Below are positions 16,486 to 24,498 of a DNA stretch of 64,000 bases, piece after piece. A model generated the notes under the pieces. The model made no database searches and had not been told where the DNA came from. It worked only from the letters and a program-made list of their open reading frames with translations. Position numbers and translations under genes: made by a program. Every line of letters begins with the position of its first letter. The stretch's first letter is position 1. Location of the stretch: NCBI RefSeq assembly GCF_018070345.1, contig NZ_JAGPXX010000013.1, positions 1-64,000 of the forward strand. Reading direction: 5' to 3'. This DNA is from Streptomyces sp. F63. GTDB taxonomy: Bacteria > Actinomycetota > Actinomycetes > Streptomycetales > Streptomycetaceae.

Positions 16486-17406
16486 ATGGCCCTTGGCATC
16501 CCCTCCACCCGGACGGATCACGCCCGCACCGTGCGCGACCTCCTCGCATCCGGCGCGCAGTCGTACTCGTTCGAGTTCGCCGCCCCCAAGACGGAGAAGG
16601 GTGAGCGGACGCTGTGGAACGCCATCCGGCGGATCGAGGCCGTCGCCCCCACCTTCGTCTCCGTGACGTACGGCGCGGGCGGCTCCTCGCGTGAGGGAAC
16701 CGTGCGGGCCACCGAGCGGATCGCCACCGAGACCACGCTCACGCCCGTCGCCCACCTCACCGCGGTGAACCACTCCGTCGCCGAGCTCCGCAACGTCATC
16801 GGCAGCTACGCCGGCGCCGGCATCCGGAACATGCTCGCGCTCCGCGGCGACCCGCCCGGCGACCCGATGGGCGAGTGGGTCCCACACCCCCAGGGGGTCC
16901 GGTACGCCGCCGACCTGGTCCGGCTGATCAAGGAGTCCGGCGACTTCTGCGTGGGCGTCGCGGCCTTCCCCGAGATGCACCCGCGGTCCCCCGACTGGGA
17001 GAGCGACATACGGCACTTCGTCGACAAGTGCCGGGCCGGCGCCGACTTCGCCATCACCCAGATGTTCTTCTACCCCGAGGACTATCTGCGGCTGCGCGAC
17101 CGGGTGGCCGCGGCCGGCTGCGAGACCCCGATCATCCCCGAGATCATGCCGGTCACCAACGTCCGGCAGATCGAGAGATTCGCCCAGCTCAGCAACGCGG
17201 CCTTCCCTCCGGAGCTGGCCGAGCGGATCCTCGCGGTCAAAGATGACGCCGCCGCTGTACGCTCCATTGGGATCGAATACGCCACGGAGCTGTGCGCGCG
17301 GTTGATGGGAGAGGGCATCCCGGGGTTGCACTTCATCACCCTGAACCACTCGACGGCGACGCTGGAGATCTACGAGAATCTGGGGCTGCACCAGCGGCCC
17401 CGATGA
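16486..17406 (+). CDS. metF: Methylenetetrahydrofolate reductase (MetF)
   Basis: Reduces 5,10-methylene-THF to 5-methyl-THF for methionine synthesis, with FAD. 306 residues; motifs SFEFAAPKTEKGE, FVSVTYGAGGSSREGT, HLTAVNHS, NMLALRGDPPGD, DFAITQMFFYPEDY and PGLHFITLNHS fit the family. ATG at 16486 has no ribosome binding site but TAACCT (16474-16479) six bases upstream, so probably leaderless. The next gene begins 31 bases after its stop and is probably co-transcribed. Confidence 0.96.
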   Translation: MALGIPSTRTDHARTVRDLLASGAQSYSFEFAAPKTEKGERTLWNAIRRIEAVAPTFVSVTYGAGGSSREGTVRATERIATETTLTPVAHLTAVNHSVAELRNVIGSYAGAGIRNMLALRGDPPGDPMGEWVPHPQGVRYAADLVRLIKESGDFCVGVAAFPEMHPRSPDWESDIRHFVDKCRAGADFAITQMFFYPEDYLRLRDRVAAAGCETPIIPEIMPVTNVRQIERFAQLSNAAFPPELAERILAVKDDAAAVRSIGIEYATELCARLMGEGIPGLHFITLNHSTATLEIYENLGLHQRPR

Positions 17407-17436
17407 CGGCCGAAAGCAGCGGAAGCGGGGCGGCAC

Positions 17437-18381
17437 ATGGGCTGGACAGTCCTCTACATCGCGTTCGGGGTCGTCGCCCTCTGGCTTCTCGGTGAAGTGC
17501 TGCTGCAGTACAAGGCGCGGCTGCGCTGGCGGCTTCTCGCGTTCGCGGGCTTCTCCTGCGTGGTCGTCGGCGTCCTGCTCATCCCCTCCGTGGTCCTGAT
17601 CGGGATCGGGGCGATGGCCTTCGCTATCGGGCAGACGTTCGTCACGCTCTCCTTCCGGCGAGGCTTCTCCACCGGGTGGGCCATCGGCGGCAAACCGGGC
17701 GCGAGTAAGCGCCGCAAGGGCGACCCCGGCCGGCGGTCGGAGCCCACGCTGGAGGTCTCGGACCTCGAAGCGGTGCCCGAGGGCGGGGAGTTCCCGGACG
17801 ACGGTGCGTTCCCCGACGACACGCGCCGGCAGCCGGAGCCGGAGATGGAGCCGGAGATGGAGCCCACGGTCTACCGGCCGGAGCCGCTGCCCGACGACAC
17901 GGGTGAGTACGGCCTCTACGGCGACACCCGCTACGGCGATCCCGGAGGCGACACCGGCCGGGGCGGCTACGGAGAGTACGCCGGCTACGACGACGGCTAC
18001 GGCACCTATGTCGGAACGGGCGCCGCCGCGGGGCAGGCGGACGGGCGGACCGGCTACGGCCAGGGCATGTACGACCAGGCGGCGCAGTACGGCGGCTACT
18101 CCGACCCGTACTCCCACCAGGGGTACGGCCAGGACGGCGGGGCGTACGGAGGAGCCGACCCCTACACCGGCGCGCCGTACCAGGCGGCGGACCCGTACTC
18201 GGCGGACCCGTACGCGCAGCCGTACTCCGAGACCCCGCCCGGCGGCGTGTGGGTGCCACAGCAGCGCGACGGCGGAGCGCCCCTTCCCCCCGAGGAGGCG
18301 CCGGCGGACCAGCAGTCCTACCCGTACCAGGCGCCCCCCGGCTACAACAGTGGCTTCGACGAGCAGCAGTACCGCTACTGA
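17437..18381 (+). CDS. Membrane protein with Tyr/Gly-rich cytoplasmic or surface tail
   Basis: 314 residues of unknown function. Two to three transmembrane helices occupy residues 1 to about 72 (VLYIAFGVVALWLLGEVLL, LLAFAGFSCVVVGVLLIPSVVLIGIGAMAFAIGQTFVTL, quoted in part). The remaining 240 residues are acidic, then dominated by Tyr, Gly, Asp, Pro and Gln in repeats such as YGxY, DPYS and YAQPYS, and are probably disordered. The ATG at 17437 has GCGGGGCGG upstream. Probably in one operon with metF. The tail resembles phase-separating or matrix-binding low-complexity regions, but no function can be assigned. Confidence 0.82.
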   Translation: MGWTVLYIAFGVVALWLLGEVLLQYKARLRWRLLAFAGFSCVVVGVLLIPSVVLIGIGAMAFAIGQTFVTLSFRRGFSTGWAIGGKPGASKRRKGDPGRRSEPTLEVSDLEAVPEGGEFPDDGAFPDDTRRQPEPEMEPEMEPTVYRPEPLPDDTGEYGLYGDTRYGDPGGDTGRGGYGEYAGYDDGYGTYVGTGAAAGQADGRTGYGQGMYDQAAQYGGYSDPYSHQGYGQDGGAYGGADPYTGAPYQAADPYSADPYAQPYSETPPGGVWVPQQRDGGAPLPPEEAPADQQSYPYQAPPGYNSGFDEQQYRY

Positions 18382-18592
18382 TCCGGCCGGAGCCTGACCC
18401 GGACCCGGACCCGGAGCCCGGCTCCGCGTCCGGAACGCGCGCCCTCTCCCGCACCCGGGGTCCGGGGCCGACCACGCGGACACGGCCGCTGCCGCTCGCC
18501 CGGCCGCCCACCGGTACGGCTCGGCCCGGGCCGCTCGGCGCGGAGCCGGGGCCCCGCCCCACCGCGCTGTCGCGGCGGACGGCGCCGCGCCG

Positions 18593-20149
18593 TCAGTGCG
18601 AGCCGCGCCAGTCGTCGCCGTTCACGATCAGGCCCGCGACCAGCGCGCCCGACATCCCGGTGTGGGCGAGCCCGCCCCCGGGATGAGCCGAACCGCCCGC
18701 CAGGTACAGACCCTCCACACCGGCGCGGTTGCCGGCGTGCAGGAAGGCCCCGCCGGCGCCCGCCAGCGCGGGGCCCGGCACCGAACCCCCGGGCGCCCCC
18801 GTCTCGCGCTCCGTGTCGGCCGGTGTCCGGATCTCGCGCCACAGCACCCGGCTCTCCAGATCCAGCCCGGCCTTGCCCGCGGCGGCCAGGACGGCGTCGG
18901 CGAACCGCTCGGCCCGGTCCCCGGCGGTCCAGTCGAGGGTGCCCTCCGCCGCGGTCTCCCCGGAGGCGTGCGGCGGGACGGTCACCGACAGCACCGCGGT
19001 CTCATGGCGGCCGTCCGGCAGCAGCCCGGGATCGCCGGGGCGCAGCACCGTCACCGTCGGCCGGTCGCAGAGACGTGCGAAGTCCCCGGCCAGGCCGGCC
19101 CGTTCGGCCTCCGGGTCGGCGGCGTGGAGCACCGTGCGGTGTGCCGTGCCCTCCGGGCGGGCGCCGCGCAGCGCCAGCAGCAGACCGAACCGGCCGTGGC
19201 CGGGCGGGCCGGAGGAGGGCCGCGGCGGGGACGGCGCGCCCGCCTCCGGCGGCAGCAGGCCGCCGTACAGCAGCCGGACATCGACGCCGGAGACCACCAC
19301 CTCGGCCTCCACCCGCCTGCCGTCCGCCGTCTCCAGTCCGGCCGCCCGCCCGTCCTCCACGAGGACGCCCGTCACCTCGGCGCCGAAGGTGAACTCCACG
19401 CCCCGCGCGCGGCAGCGCTCGTACAGCGCCTCCGCCAGCGCCCGCATCCCGCCCCGCACGTACCAGCTGCCGAAGGTGTGCTCCAGATACGGCAGGACGG
19501 CCGCGCTCGCGGGCACGGTACCCGGATCGAAGCCGTGGGCCAGGGCGTGGCTCTCCAGGAGGGCGGCCAGCCGCGGGTCGCGCAGTTCCCGCCGGGCGAG
19601 CTCGGCGAGGCTGCGGGGCGGCCGCGCCCGCCGGAGGCCGAACAGCCCCCGGCCGGCCCGGGACGGCGGACGGGGTCCGCGCTCCGGGGCCGCCGTGCCG
19701 CCGTGCGGCAGCGGCTCCTCCAGCAGTGGGCGCCTCGTGGCCTCCCAGGTCTCCCGGGCCCGGCCCAGCAGCCCGCTCCAGCGCTCGCCGGCGCCCGCGC
19801 CGAGCGCCGCGTCGAGGGCCCGGACCACACCGGCCCGGGAGGCGGCCGGCAGGGAGAGGTCCGTGCCGTCCGCGAACAGATGCCGACTCGCCGGATCGAC
19901 CTGGCTCAGCCCGACGCACGACTCCAGCGGCTCCTTGCCCGTCTTGAGGAACAAGTCCCGGAAGACGGCGGGCAGATGGAGCAGCCCCGGCCCGGTGTCG
20001 AAGCCGAATCCGTCGCGTTCGAAGCGGCGGACGGCGCCGCCGTACGTCTCCGCGCGCTCGTACACCGCCACCCGGTGGCCTGCCGCGGCCAGCCGGGCGG
20101 CGGCCGCCATCGCGCCCGTGCCGGCGCCGATCACCGCAATCCGTGCCAT
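18593..20149 (-). CDS. CrtI/phytoene desaturase-like FAD oxidoreductase
   Basis: 518 residues of the carotenoid and retinoid oxidoreductase superfamily. N-terminal FAD motif IAVIGAGTGAMAAAARLAAAGHRVAVYERAE (quoted in part in findings of the same family), then GGAVRRFERDGFGFDTGP; middle LEHTFGSWYVRGGMRALAEAL; C-terminal GLYLAGGSAHPGGGLAHTGMSGALVA. No polyprenyl synthase or phytoene synthase lies next to it, so the substrate is open. ATG at 20149 is preceded by TAAGGT (20157-20162) at seven bases and no ribosome binding site, so leaderless. The long frame extending upstream to 20545 is non-coding by composition. Confidence 0.85.
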   Translation of the reverse strand: MARIAVIGAGTGAMAAAARLAAAGHRVAVYERAETYGGAVRRFERDGFGFDTGPGLLHLPAVFRDLFLKTGKEPLESCVGLSQVDPASRHLFADGTDLSLPAASRAGVVRALDAALGAGAGERWSGLLGRARETWEATRRPLLEEPLPHGGTAAPERGPRPPSRAGRGLFGLRRARPPRSLAELARRELRDPRLAALLESHALAHGFDPGTVPASAAVLPYLEHTFGSWYVRGGMRALAEALYERCRARGVEFTFGAEVTGVLVEDGRAAGLETADGRRVEAEVVVSGVDVRLLYGGLLPPEAGAPSPPRPSSGPPGHGRFGLLLALRGARPEGTAHRTVLHAADPEAERAGLAGDFARLCDRPTVTVLRPGDPGLLPDGRHETAVLSVTVPPHASGETAAEGTLDWTAGDRAERFADAVLAAAGKAGLDLESRVLWREIRTPADTERETGAPGGSVPGPALAGAGGAFLHAGNRAGVEGLYLAGGSAHPGGGLAHTGMSGALVAGLIVNGDDWRGSH

Positions 20150-20162
20150 GGGCGAGACCTTA

Positions 20163-20486
20163 GCCGGGGGTTCCGACAGCCGTGCCCGGTGCCCCGTCCA
20201 TCCCTCCGGCCGGGGCCCTTCGACGGGGCGCGGGAACGCCACCGCGCCGCTCGTGAGCATGTGGCGCGCGGTCTGAGTATCCGTACCCAGACGGCGGATG
20301 AGTAGCCGCGCGGATGGGACGGGACGGCCGGGGACGGAAGAGTGAGGGGCACGGAAGGGGAGCCCGCCGGCACCGCCGGCACGGGGCGGCGGAACGGCGC
20401 GGCACCCCGGAACGGCCCGGAGGAGCACCACGGGGGAGCTCGTCCGGGCGGCACGGGGGATCCCCGGGCACGGGGATACGGGGAAC
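20163..20486. other. Non-coding gap with TGAGTA motifs
   Basis: No gene is supported. An imperfect palindrome TGAGTATCCGTACCCA (20274-20289, one mismatch between half-sites) is followed by another TGAGTA at 20299-20304. This looks like a regulator binding region for the CrtI-like gene or for an unseen transcript. The rest is featureless. Confidence 0.45.
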
Positions 20487-20533
20487 GCTGCCCCGGTGTG
20501 GTGCGACGGGGGATCGCACCACGCCGGGGCAGC
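20487..20533 (-). terminator. Terminator of the ABC-YhgE-TetR operon
   Basis: Twenty-base arms (GCTGCCCCGGTGTGGTGCGA and its near-perfect complement with one G-T pair) around a seven-base loop. It lies 43 bases after the TetR stop. Confidence 0.85.
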
Positions 20534-20575
20534 GCCCTTCCGCACGCCCGCGCCCCGCGGCGCGCGCCCGCCGGC

Positions 20576-21202
20576 TCACTCGCGCGGTGCGCACCGCGCG
20601 CCGCCGACGCGCCCCTGCAGCAACCGGGACAGCGCGGCGTGGACGTCGTCGAGGGTTCGCTCCGGCTGGAACGCCTTCCAGTCGAGTGCCGCCACCAGCA
20701 CCATTCCGACCAGGGCCGCCGCCGTCAGCTGGACGTCGACCTCGCGGCTCACCTCCCCGCGCTCCACGGCCTCCCGGATCACCGTCTCGACCACCGCGAC
20801 CGCCTGCTGCCGCAGCACCAGCAGGGTGTCCTGCCAGGCCCGGTTGGTGCGCCACAGTTCGGCCACGTACAGCTGGGTGAAGGCCGGGTAGCGGTCGATG
20901 AAGGCCAGCCCGGCGCGCACCATGGCGTCCAGCGCGTCCACCCGGCTGCCACCGCGCCCCGCGGTCTCGTCCGCGGCCCGCTGGAGCGAGGCGGTGAGCA
21001 AGCCCACCCCGTGCCGGAGCAGTTCCTCGAACAGCTCGGTCTTGCTGGCGAAGTTGTAGTAGACGGTGCCTTTGGCCACCCCGGCGCGCTCGGCGATCTC
21101 CTCCACCGTGGTGGCCGAGAAGCCCTGCTCCGCGATGAGCGTGACGGCCGCCTCGTAGAGCCTGGTACGGGTGGCCCGACGGCGGGTGCTCGTGCTCTCC
21201 AT
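20576..21202 (-). CDS. TetR-family regulator of the YhgE/ABC operon
   Basis: 208 residues. The helix-turn-helix (TTVEEIAERAGVAKGTVYYNF, about residues 31-51, quoted in part) is close to the TetR consensus. The ligand domain includes HGVGLLTASLQRAADE and AFIDRYPAFTQLYVAELWRT. Third gene of a minus-strand operon after the ATPase and permease. Related operators lie before the operon (24263-24276) and 33 bases upstream of this gene (21235-21246), so it probably represses both. Start ATG at 21202; upstream AGGAGAATC gives a ribosome binding site. Confidence 0.92.
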   Translation of the reverse strand: MESTSTRRRATRTRLYEAAVTLIAEQGFSATTVEEIAERAGVAKGTVYYNFASKTELFEELLRHGVGLLTASLQRAADETAGRGGSRVDALDAMVRAGLAFIDRYPAFTQLYVAELWRTNRAWQDTLLVLRQQAVAVVETVIREAVERGEVSREVDVQLTAAALVGMVLVAALDWKAFQPERTLDDVHAALSRLLQGRVGGARCAPRE

Positions 21203-21234
21203 GCCGGTGATTCTCCTGGTTACCGGGCGGTCTA

Positions 21235-21246
21235 CCGACTGGTCGG
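21235..21246. promoter_or_regulatory. Putative internal TetR operator
   Basis: CCGACTGGTCGG shares the GACTGGTC core with the stronger site at 24263-24276. It lies in the 47-base gap between the permease stop and the TetR start, where it could tune tetR expression separately. Confidence 0.55.
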
Positions 21247-21249
21247 GCA

Positions 21250-23340
21250 TCACAGGCTCAGCTCCGGGTGCAGCCGGTCCACCGTCCACACCTGGCGGCG
21301 CCGGGCCGCCCAGGCGGTGAGCGCCAGCGCGCCGAGGGTGTACGCGGCCAGTACCGCGCTGCCCTGCCAGACCGGTTCCAGCCCGCCGCCGGTGATCAGC
21401 CGGCGCAGCCCTTCGACGACATGGGTCATCGGCAGGAAGGGATGGACGGCGTTGAAGAAGCCGGGGCTGGTCTGGACGGGGTAGGTGCCGCCCGCGGAGG
21501 TCAGCTGCAGCATCAGCAGCGCCAGTACGAGGATGCGGCCGGCCGGGCCGAAGCGCGCGTTCAGCCACTGGACGACGGCCGCGAAGCACACGGTGGTCAG
21601 CAGCAGGAAGCCCATGGTGCCCGCCGCCCGTGCCACCCGCAGCCCGAGTCCCCAGTGGAGCACGGACATCAGAGCGGCCGTCTGCAGGACCCCCAGGGCC
21701 GCGACGGGCAGCCAGCCGGCGACCGCGATGCGCCAGGAGGAGGCGCCCGTGGCCAGAGCGCGCCGGTTGAGCGGCTGGATCAGCATGTAGGCGACCATGG
21801 CGCCCACCCAGAGGGAGAGCGGGATGAAGTAGGGGGCGAAGCCCGTGCCGTAGTTCGGCGCCGTGTGCAGCGAGCGGTTGGCGAGCTGGACCGGGTCGGC
21901 CATGACCTCCGTCCGGGCGTCGCGCTCGTCGCGGTCGTAGTCCGGGATCTTCCGGGCGCCGTCGTGCAGGCCGCCGGCCAGCTTCTCCGATCCGTCCGCC
22001 AGCCGGAACAGGCCGCCGTCCAGGTCGTCGGCCCCGTCGGAGAGCTTGGTGATCCCCCGGTCGAGGCGCTCGGAGCCCTTCTTGGCGCCGGCCAGGCCGG
22101 TGTGCAGCGAGTGTGCGCCCCGGGCGACCTTCTTCGCGCCCGCGTCCAGCTTCTCGATGTCGGTGACGGCGGTGTCGACGTCCTTCCAGAGACCCGGGGC
22201 CCTCCGCTCCAGCGTCCGGGCGTGCCGCTGCACGGAGGCCAGCTTCTTGTCCAGCCGGTCCAGTTCGCCGTTCTCGTTCCGCACGAGGGAGTCGATGGTC
22301 TCCGCCGCGTCCGCCGCCTTCCGGGCGGCCCCGGCGGCCTTCTCCAACCGCGGGCAGGCGTCGTCGGGCGTGAGGGTTCGCTCGCAGCGTTCCCTGTGGT
22401 CGGCCGCGAGGAAGTCGGCGGCCTCGCGGCTCTCCTCGGCCAGCGCGGCCGCGGTGGTGGGGGAGGGGAGATCACCGAGGTGGCCGCGGACGGTTGCGGC
22501 GGTGTCGGCGACCAGGCCGGCGGTGCGCCCGATCTCGTCCCCGTGCTCCTTGAGGAAGGGGACCACACGGCCCATCCGTTCCGCCTCGGCGGCGAGCTTC
22601 CCGGTGCCCTCGGCCACACCGGCGGCGCCGGAGTCCAGGCGCCGGGAGCCGTCGTGCAGCTTCCGCAGACCGGTGCTGAGGTCGCCGATGCCCTTCTCGG
22701 CCCTGGTCAGGCCGTCGGCGATGTCCGTGGCGCCCCGGTGTGCCCGGCCCACGCCCTCGTCCACCTTGTCGGCGCCCTCGGCGGCCTTCTCGGTGGCCCC
22801 GTGGATGTCGGAGAAGGAGAGGAAGATCTTGTCCAGATAGGAGCGGGCGGTGTCCGCCGACGCCGCGGAGCGGACCTCGGCGAAAACCGTTCTGGAGATC
22901 TGCCCGACGACGTAGTTGTTGGCGTCGTTGGTGCGCACCCGGAGCGCGCCGCTCACCGGGCGCTCCCCGCCCGAGCCGGAGGCGAGGCGTTCGCTGAAGT
23001 CCGCCGGCACGGAGAGCGAGAGATAGTAGCGGCCGCTCTCCACGCCTGCGCGGGCCTCGGCGGCGCTGACCTCGTGCCACTCGAACGTGTGACTGTCACG
23101 GAGCCCGTCGGCGATCCGGTCCCCCGCGGCGAACCGCTCACCCCCGGCGGTGGCGCCGCGGTCGGCGTTGACCAGGGCGGCCGGCACCTTGTCGAGCCGG
23201 CCGTACGGATCCCAGAACGACCAGAGGTAGAGCGCTCCGTAGAGCAGCGGCAGCAGGAGGAGGGCGGCGAGCGCCGCCCGCGGCATCCGGCCCCGGCCGA
23301 AGCGCCGCAGCTCAAGCGCGGCCAGTCGCGGCGAGCGCAT
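21250..23340 (-). CDS. YhgE/Pip-family membrane protein (ABC-2 type permease-like)
   Basis: 696 residues. One N-terminal transmembrane helix (about residues 22-42, LLLLPLLYGALYLW) is followed by PAALVNADRGA, typical of the YhgE/Pip family. A 440-residue extracellular region has repeated coiled or heptad-like segments of the form DG..KL..G. At least five C-terminal helices span about 490-690. Relatives include the phage infection protein and a subunit of the type VII-associated YueB/Pip group. Substrate unknown. The ATG at 23340 lies inside the end of the ATPase gene (29-base overlap) with AAAGGGG upstream, so the two are translated together. Confidence 0.9.
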   Translation of the reverse strand: MRSPRLAALELRRFGRGRMPRAALAALLLLPLLYGALYLWSFWDPYGRLDKVPAALVNADRGATAGGERFAAGDRIADGLRDSHTFEWHEVSAAEARAGVESGRYYLSLSVPADFSERLASGSGGERPVSGALRVRTNDANNYVVGQISRTVFAEVRSAASADTARSYLDKIFLSFSDIHGATEKAAEGADKVDEGVGRAHRGATDIADGLTRAEKGIGDLSTGLRKLHDGSRRLDSGAAGVAEGTGKLAAEAERMGRVVPFLKEHGDEIGRTAGLVADTAATVRGHLGDLPSPTTAAALAEESREAADFLAADHRERCERTLTPDDACPRLEKAAGAARKAADAAETIDSLVRNENGELDRLDKKLASVQRHARTLERRAPGLWKDVDTAVTDIEKLDAGAKKVARGAHSLHTGLAGAKKGSERLDRGITKLSDGADDLDGGLFRLADGSEKLAGGLHDGARKIPDYDRDERDARTEVMADPVQLANRSLHTAPNYGTGFAPYFIPLSLWVGAMVAYMLIQPLNRRALATGASSWRIAVAGWLPVAALGVLQTAALMSVLHWGLGLRVARAAGTMGFLLLTTVCFAAVVQWLNARFGPAGRILVLALLMLQLTSAGGTYPVQTSPGFFNAVHPFLPMTHVVEGLRRLITGGGLEPVWQGSAVLAAYTLGALALTAWAARRRQVWTVDRLHPELSL

Positions 23341-24205
23341 CCGCCACCCCTTTCCCGTCCGTTTTCCCGTCCGTTTTCCCGTCCGTCACGTCCGCCGTCC
23401 GGTCCGTGGGCTCTGTCATCCGGTCCGTGGAGTCCGCCCGAGCGCCGGGGGGCCCGTCGGGCCCGTCGTCCGCGGCAGCGTCCGCTGCGGTGGTGCGGAC
23501 GACGACGGAGCCGGGCGGAGCCTGGCTGCACACGGCGAGGACGGTGGTCCCCGCCGCGGCCACCCCCGTCAGCAGCTCCCAGACGGCGGCCCGTTCCTCG
23601 CCGTGCAGTTTGAGATCGGTGTCATCGACGGCCAGCAGCCGCGGCCTGCCGATGAGCCCGAGTGCGACCGAGAGCCGCAGTGACTCCAGCCGCTCCAGGT
23701 CCCGCACTGTCGTACGGGAGCCCTTGGGCAGGGTCTCGGGCGCCAGTCCGGCGCCCTCCAGGGCTGTCTCGACCCGCTGCCGCAGGTCCGCCGCACGTGC
23801 CGCGCGGGAGCGCAGCAGTTCCCGGGGTGGAGTGCCGAACCGGCGTTCCATCAGGGCGCGTTCCCGCAGATGTTCGGCGACCGTCAGGGACGGTTCGAGT
23901 TCGGAGACGCCCGGGACCGGGCCCAGGGCGCTGATCCGTCGCACGGCGGCCATGTGCCCGCGCCGGGTCCCGCGCCCGGCCGGCAGCCGGAGCCCGGCGA
24001 CCTCCGCGTGGCCGCTGTGAGCCCGCATCCGCCCGGTCAGGGCGAGCAGCAGGCAGGTACGGCCCGTGCCGGACGGGCCCTCGACGGCGACGAGCGCCCC
24101 CGGCTCCGCCGTGACGGCGATGTCGCGGAAGGCCCAGCCGCGGGGTCCCCGCAGGCCGAACCCCGTGGCCGAGACCGCCGCTCCCCGTGGGGTGGTGTCC
24201 TTCAC
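23312..24205 (-). CDS. Degenerate ABC-type ATP-binding protein paired with YhgE
   Basis: 297 residues. The fold of an ABC ATPase is recognisable but key residues differ. Walker A is GPSGTGRT (residues 43-50) with Arg49 in place of the invariant lysine. Walker B ends LLAVDDTD with Asp195 where the catalytic glutamate is expected. The LSGGQ signature is replaced by a run around DLERLES (169-175). ATP hydrolysis is therefore doubtful. The C-terminal 50 residues are Thr/Asp-rich and include three DGKT units from a 12-bp repeat. The GTG at 24205 has GAGGGG eight bases upstream. First gene of the ATPase-permease-TetR operon. Confidence 0.8.
   Translation of the reverse strand: MKDTTPRGAAVSATGFGLRGPRGWAFRDIAVTAEPGALVAVEGPSGTGRTCLLLALTGRMRAHSGHAEVAGLRLPAGRGTRRGHMAAVRRISALGPVPGVSELEPSLTVAEHLRERALMERRFGTPPRELLRSRAARAADLRQRVETALEGAGLAPETLPKGSRTTVRDLERLESLRLSVALGLIGRPRLLAVDDTDLKLHGEERAAVWELLTGVAAAGTTVLAVCSQAPPGSVVVRTTAADAAADDGPDGPPGARADSTDRMTEPTDRTADVTDGKTDGKTDGKGVADALAATGRA
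23351..23386. repeat. 12-bp tandem repeat inside the ATPase gene
   Basis: Three copies of a 12-bp unit (TTCCCGTCCGTT) encode DGKT repeats near the C-terminus of the ATPase, just before the overlapping permease start. In-frame unit length means copy-number change would not break the gene. Confidence 0.8.
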
Positions 24206-24262
24206 CCTCGTGTCCCCTCTCGCGTTCCCGCCGCCCGTGGGCGGCACGGCAACGTCTTATGG

Positions 24263-24276
24263 ACTGACTGGTCAGT
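24263..24276. promoter_or_regulatory. TetR operator before the ABC-YhgE operon
   Basis: ACTGACTGGTCAGT is a 14-bp inverted repeat, perfect except for the two central bases. On the minus strand it follows a TTGAAC -35-like element, so it sits in the promoter spacer. It is the typical spacing and composition of a TetR-family operator and lies 58 bases before the first gene of the operon. Confidence 0.75.
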
Positions 24277-24427
24277 TCAAAAATAGCGGCAGTGGATCCG
24301 AGGCACGCGGCGGGGGTGCCCGTCCGGCGGGGCCGGGCCCCGGTTCCGCCGGACCGGACGAACAGGGGCCGGGGCGGGAAGGCGCGGAAAGCGGTTGGTT
24401 GGCGAGAAAACCGCAGGTCAGGCCGGA

Positions 24428-24450
24428 TTGTCAGTGGTGTGCCCGACGAT
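24428..24450 (+). promoter_or_regulatory. PafBC/RecA-NDp-type DNA-damage promoter
   Basis: TTGTCAGTGGT (24428-24438), six bases, then GACGAT (24445-24450). This matches the actinobacterial RecA-NDp motif (TTGTCAGTGGC-N6-TAGGGT), read by the PafBC activator, at every base of the upstream block but the last. The -10 keeps the A at position 2 and T at position 6. The start point would be about 40 bases before the HEPN gene, which has its own AGGAGG site. Confidence 0.75.
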
Positions 24451-24498
24451 ATGCGCATACGGCCCCTACAGCCGTTCCGCGACGACAGGAGGTTCGTC

